Below, piece after piece: positions 1 to 8,714 of a stretch of DNA of 64,000 nt (position 1 is its first letter; each line of letters opens with the position of its first letter). The notes beneath the pieces are model-generated. The model did no database searches and was not told the origin of the DNA. It saw only the letters and a list, made by a program, of their open reading frames with translations. Source of the stretch: Aliitabrizicola sp041905595 (GTDB taxonomy: Bacteria > Pseudomonadota > Alphaproteobacteria > Rhodobacterales > Rhodobacteraceae). The translations under genes were made by a program, and so were the position numbers. Location: positions 16,618 to 80,617 of the forward strand of contig JAYRKT010000017.1 in the NCBI GenBank assembly GCA_041905595.1, given 5' to 3'.

Positions 1-890
1 CAGCTCTGCCCCGGCGAAGATGTCGCCCGTGCGTGCCAACACATGTAGACCGGCGTTCCCGGCACAGGCATGGGCGGCTGGTAGATCGCTAGGCCATACC
101 GGTCTCGGAACACCTCGGCGAGAGGATTGGGCATCAGGGCGACGGCCTCGCTGGCCGCGACCGTCCGGGCCACCCCGGCGAACGAGGGCAGGCTTGCCAC
201 GATCCGCCGCCGCCGGCCCAGTTCGGACAGCGCCGTGTCGCCGACCCCGCTCAGCTTTCCATCCGGCGCGAACAGCACGTGTCCCAGGGTGCAAAAGAGG
301 TCAAGCGGAACGGTATCTCCTTCGGCGAGGCGCGCTTCCGTCAGTGCGACATGGCCCGCCGCGGCGATCACGCTGTAAGGAGCGCGGTAGGCCAGCCGCC
401 GTTCGACCCATTCGGGAAAGTCCCGCAGGCCGGGGATGAGCGCCAGGTCGACGCCCTCGCGTTCCAGTGTTTGCGCGGAATTGTCGGGCACAAGGTCCAC
501 CAGTTGCACCCGCGCACCCGGCGCCTCGGTTTGCAGCCGCTTCAGCAGAGGCGGCATCAGCAGCTCGCCGATCGCGTCGGATCCGCCGATCTTGAAGGAC
601 AGGTTGGTCCGCTCGGGCCGGAAGGCCGCCGGTCCAGCCAGCACGGCCTCCACCCGGTCAAGAATGTCGCGCACCGGCGTTGCCAGATCGCGCGCAACCA
701 GCGTCGGCTCGATCCCCTGGCCCTTGCGAACGAACAGCGCGTCGCCAAGCGCATGGCGCAGCCGCCCCAAGGCGGCCGAAACGGCGGGTTGCGACATGCC
801 AAGCCGGTCAGCCGCCTTCACGGTCGACCCGTCGCGCAGCAGGGCGTCCAGCACCCGCAGCAGGTTCAGGTCAAAGGCCGATATATTCAT
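1..890 (-). CDS. LysR-family transcriptional regulator, partial (3' end outside window)
   Basis: The frame starts at an ATG on the minus strand at 890 and runs off the left edge after about 296 codons without a stop. The N-terminus (about residues 3-60) is a LysR winged helix-turn-helix with the pattern FDLNLLRVLDALL, the AADRLGMSQPAVS recognition helix region and ALFVRKG. The rest matches a periplasmic-binding-like effector domain, with the spacing of the NodD-like subgroup. It is divergent from the cupin gene at 988 across a 97-bp AT-rich gap, so that gene is its most likely target. The effector cannot be told from the sequence. The usual length is about 300 residues, so little is missing. 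Confidence 0.9.
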   Translation of the reverse strand, partial: MNISAFDLNLLRVLDALLRDGSTVKAADRLGMSQPAVSAALGRLRHALGDALFVRKGQGIEPTLVARDLATPVRDILDRVEAVLAGPAAFRPERTNLSFKIGGSDAIGELLMPPLLKRLQTEAPGARVQLVDLVPDNSAQTLEREGVDLALIPGLRDFPEWVERRLAYRAPYSVIAAAGHVALTEARLAEGDTVPLDLFCTLGHVLFAPDGKLSGVGDTALSELGRRRRIVASLPSFAGVARTVAASEAVALMPNPLAEVFRDRYGLAIYQPPMPVPGTPVYMCWHARATSSPGQS

Positions 891-987
891 GGATCAAATA
901 AGTATCATACAATCAATCAGTTTCAATTCTTGATTTCCCCGTCCTAGCCTTCCTGCATGGCCAGTTTGGCCCCAACGGGAGGACGCG
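891..987. promoter_or_regulatory. Divergent LysR/cupin promoter region
   Basis: AT-rich intergenic segment between divergent genes. It contains a small perfect inverted repeat GTATCATAC at 902-910 and ATCAA (912-916) facing TTGAT (930-934). LysR proteins usually bind such regions to control both themselves and the divergent gene. The exact operator is inference. GGGAGGACGCG (977-987) supplies the ribosome site for the cupin gene. Confidence 0.45.
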
Positions 988-1437
988 ATGAAGGACTTTT
1001 CCAACGATTCCGAAACCATGCATTGGGAGGACTGCAGTTTCCGCCCGCTGGTGACAAGCCGCGAGACTGGTGGCGCGCTGTCGATGACCGATACGCTGGT
1101 CGCCCCCGGCTTCGGTCCGGGGCGGCACTATCACGACGATGCCGACGAATACTTCCTGATCCTCGACGGCGAAATCGAAGTGGAACTTGACGGCGTTCGC
1201 GCCATAAAGGGTCCGGGCGAGGCGGTCTTCATCCCTCGGGGCAAGGTCCATTCCTTCCGCAATCCCGGCAAATCGCCCGCGCGGAAGATCGTGATCTTCA
1301 CCCCCGGTGGGTTCGAGGGATGGTTCGCCGAAATGGCGCAGTTCCAATATCATGTGCCGGCCGACATGGCCGCCATCATCGAGGCGGCCAAGCGCCATCG
1401 CATGGTAGTGGTGGGCCCGCCGATGGGCCCCGCCTGA
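988..1437 (+). CDS. Cupin-domain protein
   Basis: A 149-residue single-domain cupin. The metal-binding motif is visible: H47 and H49 in RHYHDDADEYF, E54, then H88 in the second motif PRGKVHSFRNPG. The segment LDGEIEVELDGV is typical of the beta-barrel core. No signal peptide, so cytoplasmic. A good ribosome site (GGGAGG) sits upstream. Such small cupins range from dioxygenases and isomerases to plain sugar-binding folds, and the sequence alone does not settle the reaction. The divergent LysR gene suggests induction by a small aromatic or organic ligand, which is inference. Confidence 0.8.
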   Translation: MKDFSNDSETMHWEDCSFRPLVTSRETGGALSMTDTLVAPGFGPGRHYHDDADEYFLILDGEIEVELDGVRAIKGPGEAVFIPRGKVHSFRNPGKSPARKIVIFTPGGFEGWFAEMAQFQYHVPADMAAIIEAAKRHRMVVVGPPMGPA

Positions 1438-1569
1438 TCGGCCCGGATGCAGAAAGCGGTCCGTTGGCTTAAGATCCGGACCGGTCCCAAGACAACCGCG
1501 CCGGCTGCCGAATGGGTTCGTCTTCTTCCCTCGTGCGAGAAGGCGACGACACAGATATGGTCAGGACCC

Positions 1570-1884
1570 ATGGCCAGCGATCTTGGACTGCATCCGCGCG
1601 AAACCCTGCCCGGCGCAGTGCCCCTGTCGGCACCTCACCGGGCGGAAAAGGATATGCTGGCCGCTCTGGCCGGGCGCGTGGCCGCGGCATGGCGGGGCTC
1701 GCGCGCCCGGCAGCATGGGGCCACGCTTCGGGTCCGCGGCCTCCTGATGCGTGAAACACCGCTGCATCTTCTGGGAGGCATCGGCCTGGCCGACCGGTCC
1801 GAGGTCAGGTCGCGCCATTATGACGACGTCCGTGATGTTCGTCCTGACGGGGTGTTGTTCCGCTCCCGCACTCTCAGACACTGA
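1570..1884 (+). CDS. Small basic protein, weakly DUF1127-like
   Basis: 104 codons from ATG 1570 with codon use (G/C in third positions) like neighbouring genes, unlike the overlapping reverse frame. The middle, AALAGRVAAAWRGSR, and the later LLGGIGLADRSEV recall the DUF1127 layout, in which an Arg/Trp-rich helix precedes an (L)xDIGL motif. The match is imperfect: the usual DIGL is GIGL here. DUF1127 proteins are small and Arg-rich, and in Rhodobacter some belong to stress regulons. The start is uncertain because no strong ribosome site is visible; a frame extension to 1447 has non-coding-like codon use. It may be a degenerate family member. Confidence 0.45.
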   Translation: MASDLGLHPRETLPGAVPLSAPHRAEKDMLAALAGRVAAAWRGSRARQHGATLRVRGLLMRETPLHLLGGIGLADRSEVRSRHYDDVRDVRPDGVLFRSRTLRH

Positions 1885-1886
1885 CA

Positions 1887-1902
1887 GGCGGGCTAATCCG
1901 CC
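1887..1902 (+). terminator. Hairpin after the DUF1127-like gene
   Basis: GGCGG-GCTAAT-CCGCC forms a perfect five-pair stem three bases after the stop codon at 1884. There is no T-run, so it is only a probable terminator or 3'-end stabiliser. Confidence 0.4.
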
Positions 1903-1929
1903 CGCCCTGCTTCACGCCGCGAAATTCCT

Positions 1930-1958
1930 TTGACCGCGCCACCACATGCCGCTAAAGC
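1930..1958 (+). promoter_or_regulatory. Candidate sigma-70 promoter for argD
   Basis: TTGACC (1930-1935), a 17-bp spacer, then TAAAGC (1953-1958). It would give a leader of about 145 nt before argD at 2110. A second possible -35 (TTGACG) lies near 2054, but no good -10 follows it. Confidence 0.35.
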
Positions 1959-2109
1959 GCGGGGCATGGCCCAGACCCAGACCCTGTTCCGGTTCACTTC
2001 GCCGCGACGCCGATAAGGCGCTTTCGCGGCCCTTGGCCATTCGTCATCTTTCCTTGACGTCCCTGCGCCTTCTTGGCACCCCTTCATCTTCCAATCCGGA
2101 GCCGCACCC

Positions 2110-3306
2110 ATGATCAGTGCCGTCCTGCCCACCTACAATCGTGCGCCACTCGCCTTTCTCCGTGGCGAGGGCTCCTGGCTCATTGCCGAGGATGGCAGCC
2201 GATACCTGGACTTGGGGGCGGGCATCGCCGTGAACGCGCTTGGCCATGCCCATCCCAAGCTGGTGGCCACCATTGCCGATCAGGCGGCGAAGCTCTGGCA
2301 TGTCTCGAACCTCTACCGGATCCCCGAACAAGAGCGGCTGGCCGACCTTCTCGTCGCCAATACCTTCGCCGATACGGTGTTCTTCACCAATTCGGGCACC
2401 GAGACGATGGAACTTGCAGTGAAGATGGCCCGCAAATACTGGTACGAGAAGGGCCAGAAGGACCGGACCGAGATCCTCGCCTTCGACGGTGCCTTCCATG
2501 GCAGGTCCAGTGCCGCCATCGCTGCCGCCGGGTCCGAGAAGATGACCAAGGGCTTCGGCCCGCTCCTACCGGGCTTCCGGCAACTCCCGTTCGGTGACAT
2601 CGGCGCGGTCAAGGCTGCACTGAACGACCGGGTGGCGGCGATCATCGTCGAGCCGATCCAGGGCGAGGGTGGCATCCGGGCGCTGCCCGACGCCTTCCTG
2701 AAGGAACTGCGCGCGATCTGCGACGCGACCGGCACGCTCCTTATCCTCGACGAGGTGCAATGCGGCATGGGCCGCACCGGCAGGCTCTTCGCCCATGAAT
2801 GGGCGGGGATCACCCCTGACATCATGATGGTCGCCAAGGGCATCGGCGGCGGCTTCCCGCTTGGCGCCGTGCTGGCCACCGAAGAAGCGGCCTCGGGCAT
2901 GATTGCCGGCACCCATGGCTCCACCTATGGCGGCAACCCGCTCGGCTGCGCCGTGGGCACCGCCGTTGTCGAGGAGATCGCCGATCCCGCCTTTCTGGCC
3001 GAGGTCGGCCGCAAGGGTGCGCTCTTCCGCCAGCGGCTGGAGGGCCTCGTCGCCGCCCATCCCGACCTGTTCGAAGCAGTGCGGGGGCAAGGTCTGATCC
3101 TCGGGCTGAAATGCAAGGTCCCGAACACGGACATCGTCAAGGCGGCCTATGGCGAACACCTGCTCACCGTGCCCGCAGCGGACAACGTCATTCGCATCCT
3201 GCCCGCGCTGAACATACCCGACGCCGATATCGCCGAAGCCGTGCAGCGCCTCGACCGCGCGGCCGTCGCGGTCGAAAAGACGCTGGCAACCGCGCATGTC
3301 GGTTGA
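2110..3306 (+). CDS. argD: Acetylornithine aminotransferase (ArgD)
   Basis: 398 residues, the normal length for class III PLP aminotransferases. It interconverts N-acetylornithine and N-acetylglutamate semialdehyde in arginine synthesis, in the cytoplasm. Visible features are the N-terminal LDLGAGIAVNALGHAHP, TNSGTETMELAVKMAR for cofactor phosphate contact, D214 in LILDEVQCGMGRTG binding the pyridine nitrogen, and the Schiff-base lysine K243 in MVAKGIGGGFPLGAV. argF follows 141 bp downstream on the same strand, which supports the arginine role over other omega-aminotransferases, although ArgD enzymes often also serve lysine synthesis (DapC activity). Confidence 0.95.
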   Translation: MISAVLPTYNRAPLAFLRGEGSWLIAEDGSRYLDLGAGIAVNALGHAHPKLVATIADQAAKLWHVSNLYRIPEQERLADLLVANTFADTVFFTNSGTETMELAVKMARKYWYEKGQKDRTEILAFDGAFHGRSSAAIAAAGSEKMTKGFGPLLPGFRQLPFGDIGAVKAALNDRVAAIIVEPIQGEGGIRALPDAFLKELRAICDATGTLLILDEVQCGMGRTGRLFAHEWAGITPDIMMVAKGIGGGFPLGAVLATEEAASGMIAGTHGSTYGGNPLGCAVGTAVVEEIADPAFLAEVGRKGALFRQRLEGLVAAHPDLFEAVRGQGLILGLKCKVPNTDIVKAAYGEHLLTVPAADNVIRILPALNIPDADIAEAVQRLDRAAVAVEKTLATAHVG

Positions 3307-3380
3307 TCTCACAATGACGCTCGCCCCCAGGAGACGACGATCCGCTGCGTCCGACCTGACGCCTGATCATTTTCTGCTCA

Positions 3381-3396
3381 CAAATATCCTCGGGGG
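3381..3396 (+). repeat. Dispersed intergenic element CAAATATCCTCGGGGG
   Basis: This 16-mer between argD and argF matches 14 of 16 bases of GAAATACCCTCGGGGG at 10546-10561, which is also intergenic and directly downstream of a gene. The following GGGGGC and GCCTC stretches can form a weak GC hairpin. I recognise this as a motif common in intergenic DNA of this family, probably tied to transcript ends. Function is inference. Confidence 0.5.
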
Positions 3397-3447
3397 TCCG
3401 GGGGCAGACAGCCTCTGGTTCCACCACCAGTCAAAAAGACCAGTCTG

Positions 3448-4374
3448 ATGAACAGCTTCCTTGATATCCACAAGACCGATCCAGCCGCGCTGCGGTCCAT
3501 GATCGACACCGCTCACGCCATGAAGACTGCCCGCAACGGCCGGCCCAAGGGCATGCCCGACGATGACCAGCCGCTGGCCGGCCGCATGGTGGCGCTGATC
3601 TTCGAGAAACCCTCGACCCGCACCCGCGTCAGCTTCGATGTCGGCGTGCGCCAGATGGGCGGCCAGACGATGGTGCTGTCGGGCAAGGAGATGCAGCTTG
3701 GTCATGGCGAGACCATCGCCGACACCGCCCGCGTTCTCAGCCGCTATGTCGATCTCATCATGATCCGCACCTTCGAGGAGGCGACACTCCTTGAGATGGC
3801 GGAATACGCCTCGGTCCCCGTCATCAACGGGCTCACCAACCGCACCCATCCCTGTCAGATCATGGCCGACGTCATGACCTATGAGGAACATCGCGGCCCG
3901 ATCGCCGGGCGCAAGGTGGTGTGGTGCGGCGACGGCAACAACGTCTGTGCAAGCTTCCTGCATGCCGCCGGCCAGTTCGGCTTCGATTTCACCTTCACAG
4001 GGCCCGAGACGCTCGACCCAGAGCCTGGCTTCGTCGGTTTCGCCCGCGAAAAGGGGCGCTCGGTCAGGATCGAGCGCGATCCGGTGGCGGCGGTCACGGA
4101 CGCCGACCTGGTTGTCACCGACACCTGGGTCAGCATGCACGACCCCGAAAGCGCCAAGGAACGGCGGCATAACCAGCTGCGCCCCTACCAGGTGAACGAG
4201 GCGCTGATGGAACACGCCAAGCCTGACGCGCTATTCATGCATTGCCTGCCGGCCCATCGCAATGACGAGGCGACGAGTGCGGTGATGGATGGTCCGCATT
4301 CGGTGATCTTCGACGAGGCCGAGAACCGCCTGCACGCGCAGAAGGCGGTCATGCGCTGGTGCCTTGGGGTGTGA
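3448..4374 (+). CDS. argF: Ornithine carbamoyltransferase (ArgF)
   Basis: 308 residues, the standard length. It makes citrulline from ornithine and carbamoyl phosphate. The carbamoyl-phosphate loop STRTRVSF (S56 onward), HPCQ (H134) and the ornithine-site HCLPAHR (C266) are all present, as is the DTWVSM stretch. It is co-directional with argD and followed five bases later by the isochorismatase-like gene. The 141-bp gap from argD holds a dispersed repeat but no clear terminator, so co-transcription with argD is possible. Confidence 0.96.
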   Translation: MNSFLDIHKTDPAALRSMIDTAHAMKTARNGRPKGMPDDDQPLAGRMVALIFEKPSTRTRVSFDVGVRQMGGQTMVLSGKEMQLGHGETIADTARVLSRYVDLIMIRTFEEATLLEMAEYASVPVINGLTNRTHPCQIMADVMTYEEHRGPIAGRKVVWCGDGNNVCASFLHAAGQFGFDFTFTGPETLDPEPGFVGFAREKGRSVRIERDPVAAVTDADLVVTDTWVSMHDPESAKERRHNQLRPYQVNEALMEHAKPDALFMHCLPAHRNDEATSAVMDGPHSVIFDEAENRLHAQKAVMRWCLGV

Positions 4375-4378
4375 TGCC

Positions 4379-4924
4379 ATGACAACGGCGCTTCTCGTCA
4401 TCGATATGCAGATGGAGATGGCCCGCCGCACCGAGGCGGGGCGGGAGCGGGCCAATCCGCAGGCCGAGGAGCGGGTGGCGGAGTTGCTGGCGCTGTTCCG
4501 CGCCGGCGGGATGCCTGTGCTTCATGTCCATCATGACGAGCCGGGCACTCCGTTCGCCAAGGGCCAGCCGGGGGCCGAGGTGATGCCCTGCGCCCGGCCG
4601 TTGCCGGGCGAACCGGTCTTCGTGAAATCGCGATCATCGGCCTTCGCGGGAACCGGGCTGGACAGCCATCTCAGGGAGCATGGCATAGACCGCCTGGTTC
4701 TGACCGGGGCGGTTGCCGCCTTCTGCGTGACCTCGACCACGCGCGCTGCCTCGGACCTTGGCTATCAGGTAATCCTGCCCGCGGTTTCCCTGATCGGTTT
4801 CGACTTTCCCCGCCCGGATGGCAGCCGCATTTCCGCCGAGGCCTTGCTGGACATGACGCTGACGATCCTTGGCGCGGATTTCGCGCAGGTCATGCCCACG
4901 GGGGCGGTGGCTCAGGCGATCTGA
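4379..4924 (+). CDS. Isochorismatase-family cysteine hydrolase
   Basis: 181 residues from ATG 4379, four bases after the argF stop, so probably translated from the arginine transcript. The catalytic triad of the family is visible: D9 in VIDMQ, K83 in FVKSRSSAF and C116 in GAVAAFCVTSTTR. That set fits amidases such as nicotinamidase or N-carbamoyl hydrolases better than true isochorismatase. Substrate unknown. The link to argF might point to a carbamoylated or amidated nitrogen compound, which is inference only. An earlier in-frame ATG at 4364 lies inside argF and is unlikely. Confidence 0.85.
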   Translation: MTTALLVIDMQMEMARRTEAGRERANPQAEERVAELLALFRAGGMPVLHVHHDEPGTPFAKGQPGAEVMPCARPLPGEPVFVKSRSSAFAGTGLDSHLREHGIDRLVLTGAVAAFCVTSTTRAASDLGYQVILPAVSLIGFDFPRPDGSRISAEALLDMTLTILGADFAQVMPTGAVAQAI

Positions 4925-4945
4925 AGCAGCCGGAGCGGAAAGCAG

Positions 4946-4987
4946 ATTCCTTCAAAGGAATTTGCCAAAACCCTTCAAAGGTTTTGG
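4946..4987. terminator. Tandem hairpins, bidirectional terminator between convergent genes
   Basis: Two perfect stem-loops in a row: ATTCC-TTCAAA-GGAAT (4946-4961) and CCAAAACC-CTTCAAA-GGTTTTGG (4965-4987). Both share a TTCAAA loop. They sit between the convergent hydrolase and permease genes, and the A/T-rich arms give T-runs on either strand. Confidence 0.7.
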
Positions 4988-4992
4988 TCGCG

Positions 4993-6180
4993 TTATTCGG
5001 CCGGGTGTGGGTGCGCACCGATCCGGTCCGCCGAGGAAACGCGCGACGACAGCGCCGCGACGATGGCAAGCAATAGGGCCAGCACGAAATAGGTGAGCCG
5101 GTAGCCGATGTGTTCGGCGGCGAACCCGATTGCCGAAGGCGCAAACAGGATGCCGGCATAACCCATCATCGCGACCGTGGCGATGCCGCTGCCCGCGCTT
5201 GCGCCCGGATGGTTGCCGGCTGCCGACAGCACGATCGGCACCATGTTCGCGACACCGAGGCCCGCTATCCCGAAGCAGAGGATCGCAATCAGGTCACTCG
5301 GCGCCGCGCTTGCGCCCAGAAGGCCGACCGCCCCGACCACGCCGGAAATGCGGAGGGTCATGACGGCGCCGAAGCGGTTGCGGACTGAATCCCCAAGGAA
5401 GCGCACCAGAGCCATTGTGCCGGCGAACAGCGCGAAGGCGAACGAGGCCGTCGCGAGAGAAGAGCCGTGCTCCTTGGTGAGATAGAGCGCCGCCCAGTCG
5501 AGCACGCCACCCTCGGGTACCATCGAGAAAAGCGCCATGATGCCAAGTGCATAGAGGGCAATGTCACGCTTGCCGGCGCCTTTCTGACGCGGCTCGCCGG
5601 GCGAGGCGGGCGTCCTTTCGTCACTGACCAGGAATGGCATCGCCGCCAGCATCAGCATCAGTGCGAGTATGCTAGCGCCGATCGCATGGGCCTCGCGCCC
5701 GACATGGGAAATGACGTAGCCGCCCACACCGCCGCCGAGGAATCCGCCAAGGCTCCAGAAGCCATGCGACGAGGACATGATCGCGCGATGCAGCTTGCGC
5801 TCGACCTGCACGGCATTGGCGTTCATCGACACGTCCATTGTCCCCAGGAACGCCCCCATGATCGCCATGGTTGCGGCAAGGATCGGCACGGTTGGGGAAA
5901 CGATTACCGCAACCAGTGTGCCGCTCGACAGCAGGGCGAAGATGCGCAGCATCCGCCGCGACCCGTAGCGGGCGATGAGCCGGCCGGAAAAGGACATGGC
6001 TCCGACCGCGCCCAGACCAAGGACAAGGATCAGGAGCCCGAGTGTGCTTTCCGTGATCTGGTGAACCGGAAGCAGCAAGGGAATCTGCGGCGCCCAGGAG
6101 CCGAAAAGGAATCCGTTCGACAGGAACATCGCCGCCACGGCCCATCGACCGCGGGTTGCGGCCTGCATGTCTCTGGTCAT
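4993..6180 (-). CDS. MFS transporter, YbjJ-like
   Basis: 395 residues with about 12 hydrophobic segments, an inner-membrane secondary transporter. The loop GRLIARYGSRR between helices 2 and 3 fits the MFS signature, and MSSSHGFWSLGGFLGGGVGG resembles the YbjJ or fucose-permease-like branch. Substrate unknown. A clear AGGAGAA ribosome site precedes ATG 6180. It is convergent with the hydrolase gene and separated by the tandem hairpins; hrpB lies upstream on the same strand with an 85-bp gap. Confidence 0.85.
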   Translation of the reverse strand: MTRDMQAATRGRWAVAAMFLSNGFLFGSWAPQIPLLLPVHQITESTLGLLILVLGLGAVGAMSFSGRLIARYGSRRMLRIFALLSSGTLVAVIVSPTVPILAATMAIMGAFLGTMDVSMNANAVQVERKLHRAIMSSSHGFWSLGGFLGGGVGGYVISHVGREAHAIGASILALMLMLAAMPFLVSDERTPASPGEPRQKGAGKRDIALYALGIMALFSMVPEGGVLDWAALYLTKEHGSSLATASFAFALFAGTMALVRFLGDSVRNRFGAVMTLRISGVVGAVGLLGASAAPSDLIAILCFGIAGLGVANMVPIVLSAAGNHPGASAGSGIATVAMMGYAGILFAPSAIGFAAEHIGYRLTYFVLALLLAIVAALSSRVSSADRIGAHPHPAE

Positions 6181-6265
6181 CTCGGATTCTCCTGCTCGCC
6201 CGAATATCCATATGCCGAAAAAGCGGGCAGGAAAAGGTCGGATCCGAAGCGCTTTGGGGGATCTG

Positions 6266-8707
6266 TCAGGTGCCGCGAGGCTTGGCCCTCAGTGTCGGTT
6301 CAGCCTCGGTCGGGTCCTCGGGCCAGGGATGCCGCGGATAGCGGCCACGCATGTCCTTGCGGACATCGGCATAGGACGAGCCCCAGAAACCGGGCAGGTC
6401 CATCGTCACCTGCACCGGCTTTCCGCCCGGGGAGAGCATGGTGATGCGCAGGGGACGATGCGCCACCGTCGGATGACGCGTGACGCCGAAAAGCTCCTGC
6501 AGCTTCAGTTCGATAGAGGGCGCCTCGCCGTCATAGTCGATGGGAACCCGCCGACCGAGCGGGGTTTCGAAATGCGAGGGGCAAAGACGCTCGACCTCCT
6601 GCATCTGCTCCCAACTCAGCGACTGGCGCAGCGGCTCTGTCAGGTCGAGCGCGCGCAGATCGGCTTCGCTGCGGCGTTTGCCGAGCCAGGGCAGAAGCCA
6701 GGCCTCGGCCCGTGCCAGCAGCGCCTCGTCGCGGCAATCGGGCAGGTCGGCCCCGTCGGCGCGGGCCAGTTCAATACGCGCGCGCAGGCGGCGGGCAGGC
6801 TCGCTCCATGTCAGGCCGATCTGGCGCAGCCCGTCGAGCGCGGCGCGCGCCACATCCTCGTCCGCCGCGTCTGGCCAGGGTTGGTCGGAAAGGACCATTG
6901 CCCCCAGCACCTCCTGCCGTCGCGCCAGCACGCGCCCGTCCCGCCGGGACCATTCGCAGACGCTGCGGCTTTCGATCCGGTCGCCAAAGAGCGATCGCAA
7001 CTCGGGTTCGGTCAACGCGACTGCCTGGCGGATCCGCGCCTCGCGGGTGTCGCCATCAAGGTCGGTGGCCACGATCAGGCGCATGTCAGACAGGGGCAGG
7101 CCCGGCTCCATTGCCGCGCCCTTGCCACCGGACAGCACCCAACGGGGCTGATCGCCCTTGCGTCGCAGCCCGACCCGATCGGGATAGGCCAGTGCCGCCA
7201 TTGCCCCTGCGCTCATCGGTTGGGTGGTTTCGTCTGCCAGACGGACAAGGCGCCGGCTCTCCTCGCGGACGCGCTCAAGGGTCGGCCGGTGGATGGAGAA
7301 AGGATGATCCGATTCAAAGCGTTTTGGGTCCTGAAGCGCGTCCAGCCGCAAGGCCAGATCGGGCGGCGCGCCGCGCAGGGGGTCGCGCTCCTGCATCAGC
7401 GCCGCAAGGGGCCCCGCCTGCCGCCCGGCCAGCGCGAGCATATGGGCCAGCCTGGGATGCAGCGGCATCAGGGCAAGGCGTCTGCCGTGATCGGTGATGC
7501 GGTTTGCCGGATCGAGCGCCCCGAGATCGCGCAGAAGCGTCCGTGCTTCGGCCAGCGCCGGGGCAGGGGGTGGGGTCAGGAACGACAACCCCTCGCCGCC
7601 CCCCCAGAGCGCCAATTCCAGCGCCAGTCCCGTCAGGTCCGCCGCCGCGATTTCCGGTGGCGGATACGCGGCCAGCGCCCCTTCCTCGGCCTTCGCCCAA
7701 AGCCGGTAGCAAACGCCTTCTGCCACGCGACCGGCTCGTCCCCTCCGCTGTTCGGCCTCGGCCTTGGTGACGCGCTCTGTCACCAAACGCGACATGCCCG
7801 AGGATGGATCGAAGCGCGCCCGCCGTGCACGACCGCCATCGACGACGACACGGATGTCCGGCAGGGTCAGCGAAGTTTCGGCGATCGAGGTTGCCAGCAC
7901 GATCTTGCGTCCCGAGAGGGCCGGGGCGACAGCAGCGCGCTGTGCCGTGAAGTCCATCGCCCCGAACAGGGGCCGCACCTCGATTCCGTCTGGCAGGCGC
8001 CCTTTCAGCAACCCTTCCACGCGGCGGATTTCACCCTCGCCTGGCAGGAACGCCAGAAGCCCCCCCGCCGAGGTCTCGTCGAGTGACTGAAGGATCAGCT
8101 CGGCAAGCGCCGGTTCGAGCCTGGCCCCGGCCGGAAGCGGGCGCGCCAGCCATCGGGTTTCCACCGGAAAGGCCCGCCCGGCCGAAGTGACAATCGGCGC
8201 GTCGCCCATCAAGGCCGCCACGGGCGCGGCGTCGAGCGTCGCCGACATCACGACCAGCCGCAGATCCTCGCGCAGCGCGGCCCGCACCTCGAGTGCCAGG
8301 GCGAGGCCAAGATCGGCATTCAGCGAACGTTCGTGGAACTCGTCGAAGATCAGCGCGCCGATGCCGTCAAGCGAGGGGTCCGATTGCAGCATCCGCGTCA
8401 GGATGCCCTCGGTCACCACTTCGATCCTTGTCGCGCGCGAGACCTTCGCCTCGCCCCGGATGCGATAGCCCACTGTCTGCCCGACAGTTTGCCCTAGCGT
8501 TTCGGCCATCCGCTCGGCCGCTGCCCTGGCGGCAAGCCGGCGCGGCTCCAGCATGACGATCCGGCCCGTGATCTCAGGCAGTAGGGCAAGCGGAACGCGG
8601 GTGGTCTTTCCGGCGCCGGGCGGAGCCTGCAGCACGGCCATGCCCCGGCCGCGCAGGGCGGCGACCAGTCCGGGAAGGGCCTCGTCGATGGGAAGCGGGT
8701 CTGTCAC
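6266..8707 (-). CDS. hrpB: ATP-dependent RNA helicase HrpB
   Basis: 813 residues, the usual HrpB length. DEAH-type helicase: Walker A GAGKT at residues 31-35, motif Ia EPRRLAARAAAERMA, motif II DEFH near residue 120, the SAT motif VMSATLD, and QRRGRAGR as motif VI. The C-terminal HrpB-specific domain ends with the WPEDP stretch typical of this family. Substrate RNA is not established for HrpB proteins in general. The DUF3108 gene lies 7 bp upstream on the same strand, so the two are likely co-transcribed. Confidence 0.93.
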   Translation of the reverse strand: MTDPLPIDEALPGLVAALRGRGMAVLQAPPGAGKTTRVPLALLPEITGRIVMLEPRRLAARAAAERMAETLGQTVGQTVGYRIRGEAKVSRATRIEVVTEGILTRMLQSDPSLDGIGALIFDEFHERSLNADLGLALALEVRAALREDLRLVVMSATLDAAPVAALMGDAPIVTSAGRAFPVETRWLARPLPAGARLEPALAELILQSLDETSAGGLLAFLPGEGEIRRVEGLLKGRLPDGIEVRPLFGAMDFTAQRAAVAPALSGRKIVLATSIAETSLTLPDIRVVVDGGRARRARFDPSSGMSRLVTERVTKAEAEQRRGRAGRVAEGVCYRLWAKAEEGALAAYPPPEIAAADLTGLALELALWGGGEGLSFLTPPPAPALAEARTLLRDLGALDPANRITDHGRRLALMPLHPRLAHMLALAGRQAGPLAALMQERDPLRGAPPDLALRLDALQDPKRFESDHPFSIHRPTLERVREESRRLVRLADETTQPMSAGAMAALAYPDRVGLRRKGDQPRWVLSGGKGAAMEPGLPLSDMRLIVATDLDGDTREARIRQAVALTEPELRSLFGDRIESRSVCEWSRRDGRVLARRQEVLGAMVLSDQPWPDAADEDVARAALDGLRQIGLTWSEPARRLRARIELARADGADLPDCRDEALLARAEAWLLPWLGKRRSEADLRALDLTEPLRQSLSWEQMQEVERLCPSHFETPLGRRVPIDYDGEAPSIELKLQELFGVTRHPTVAHRPLRITMLSPGGKPVQVTMDLPGFWGSSYADVRKDMRGRYPRHPWPEDPTEAEPTLRAKPRGT

Positions 8708-8714
8708 CCCCGCC

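Noticed and set aside
1561..1881. A 106-codon minus-strand frame opposite the DUF1127-like gene
   Set aside because: Its codon use has no G/C preference at third positions, while the plus-strand frame does.
6167..8086. A 639-codon frame antisense to hrpB
   Set aside because: Shadow of the helicase gene; no signature or ribosome site.
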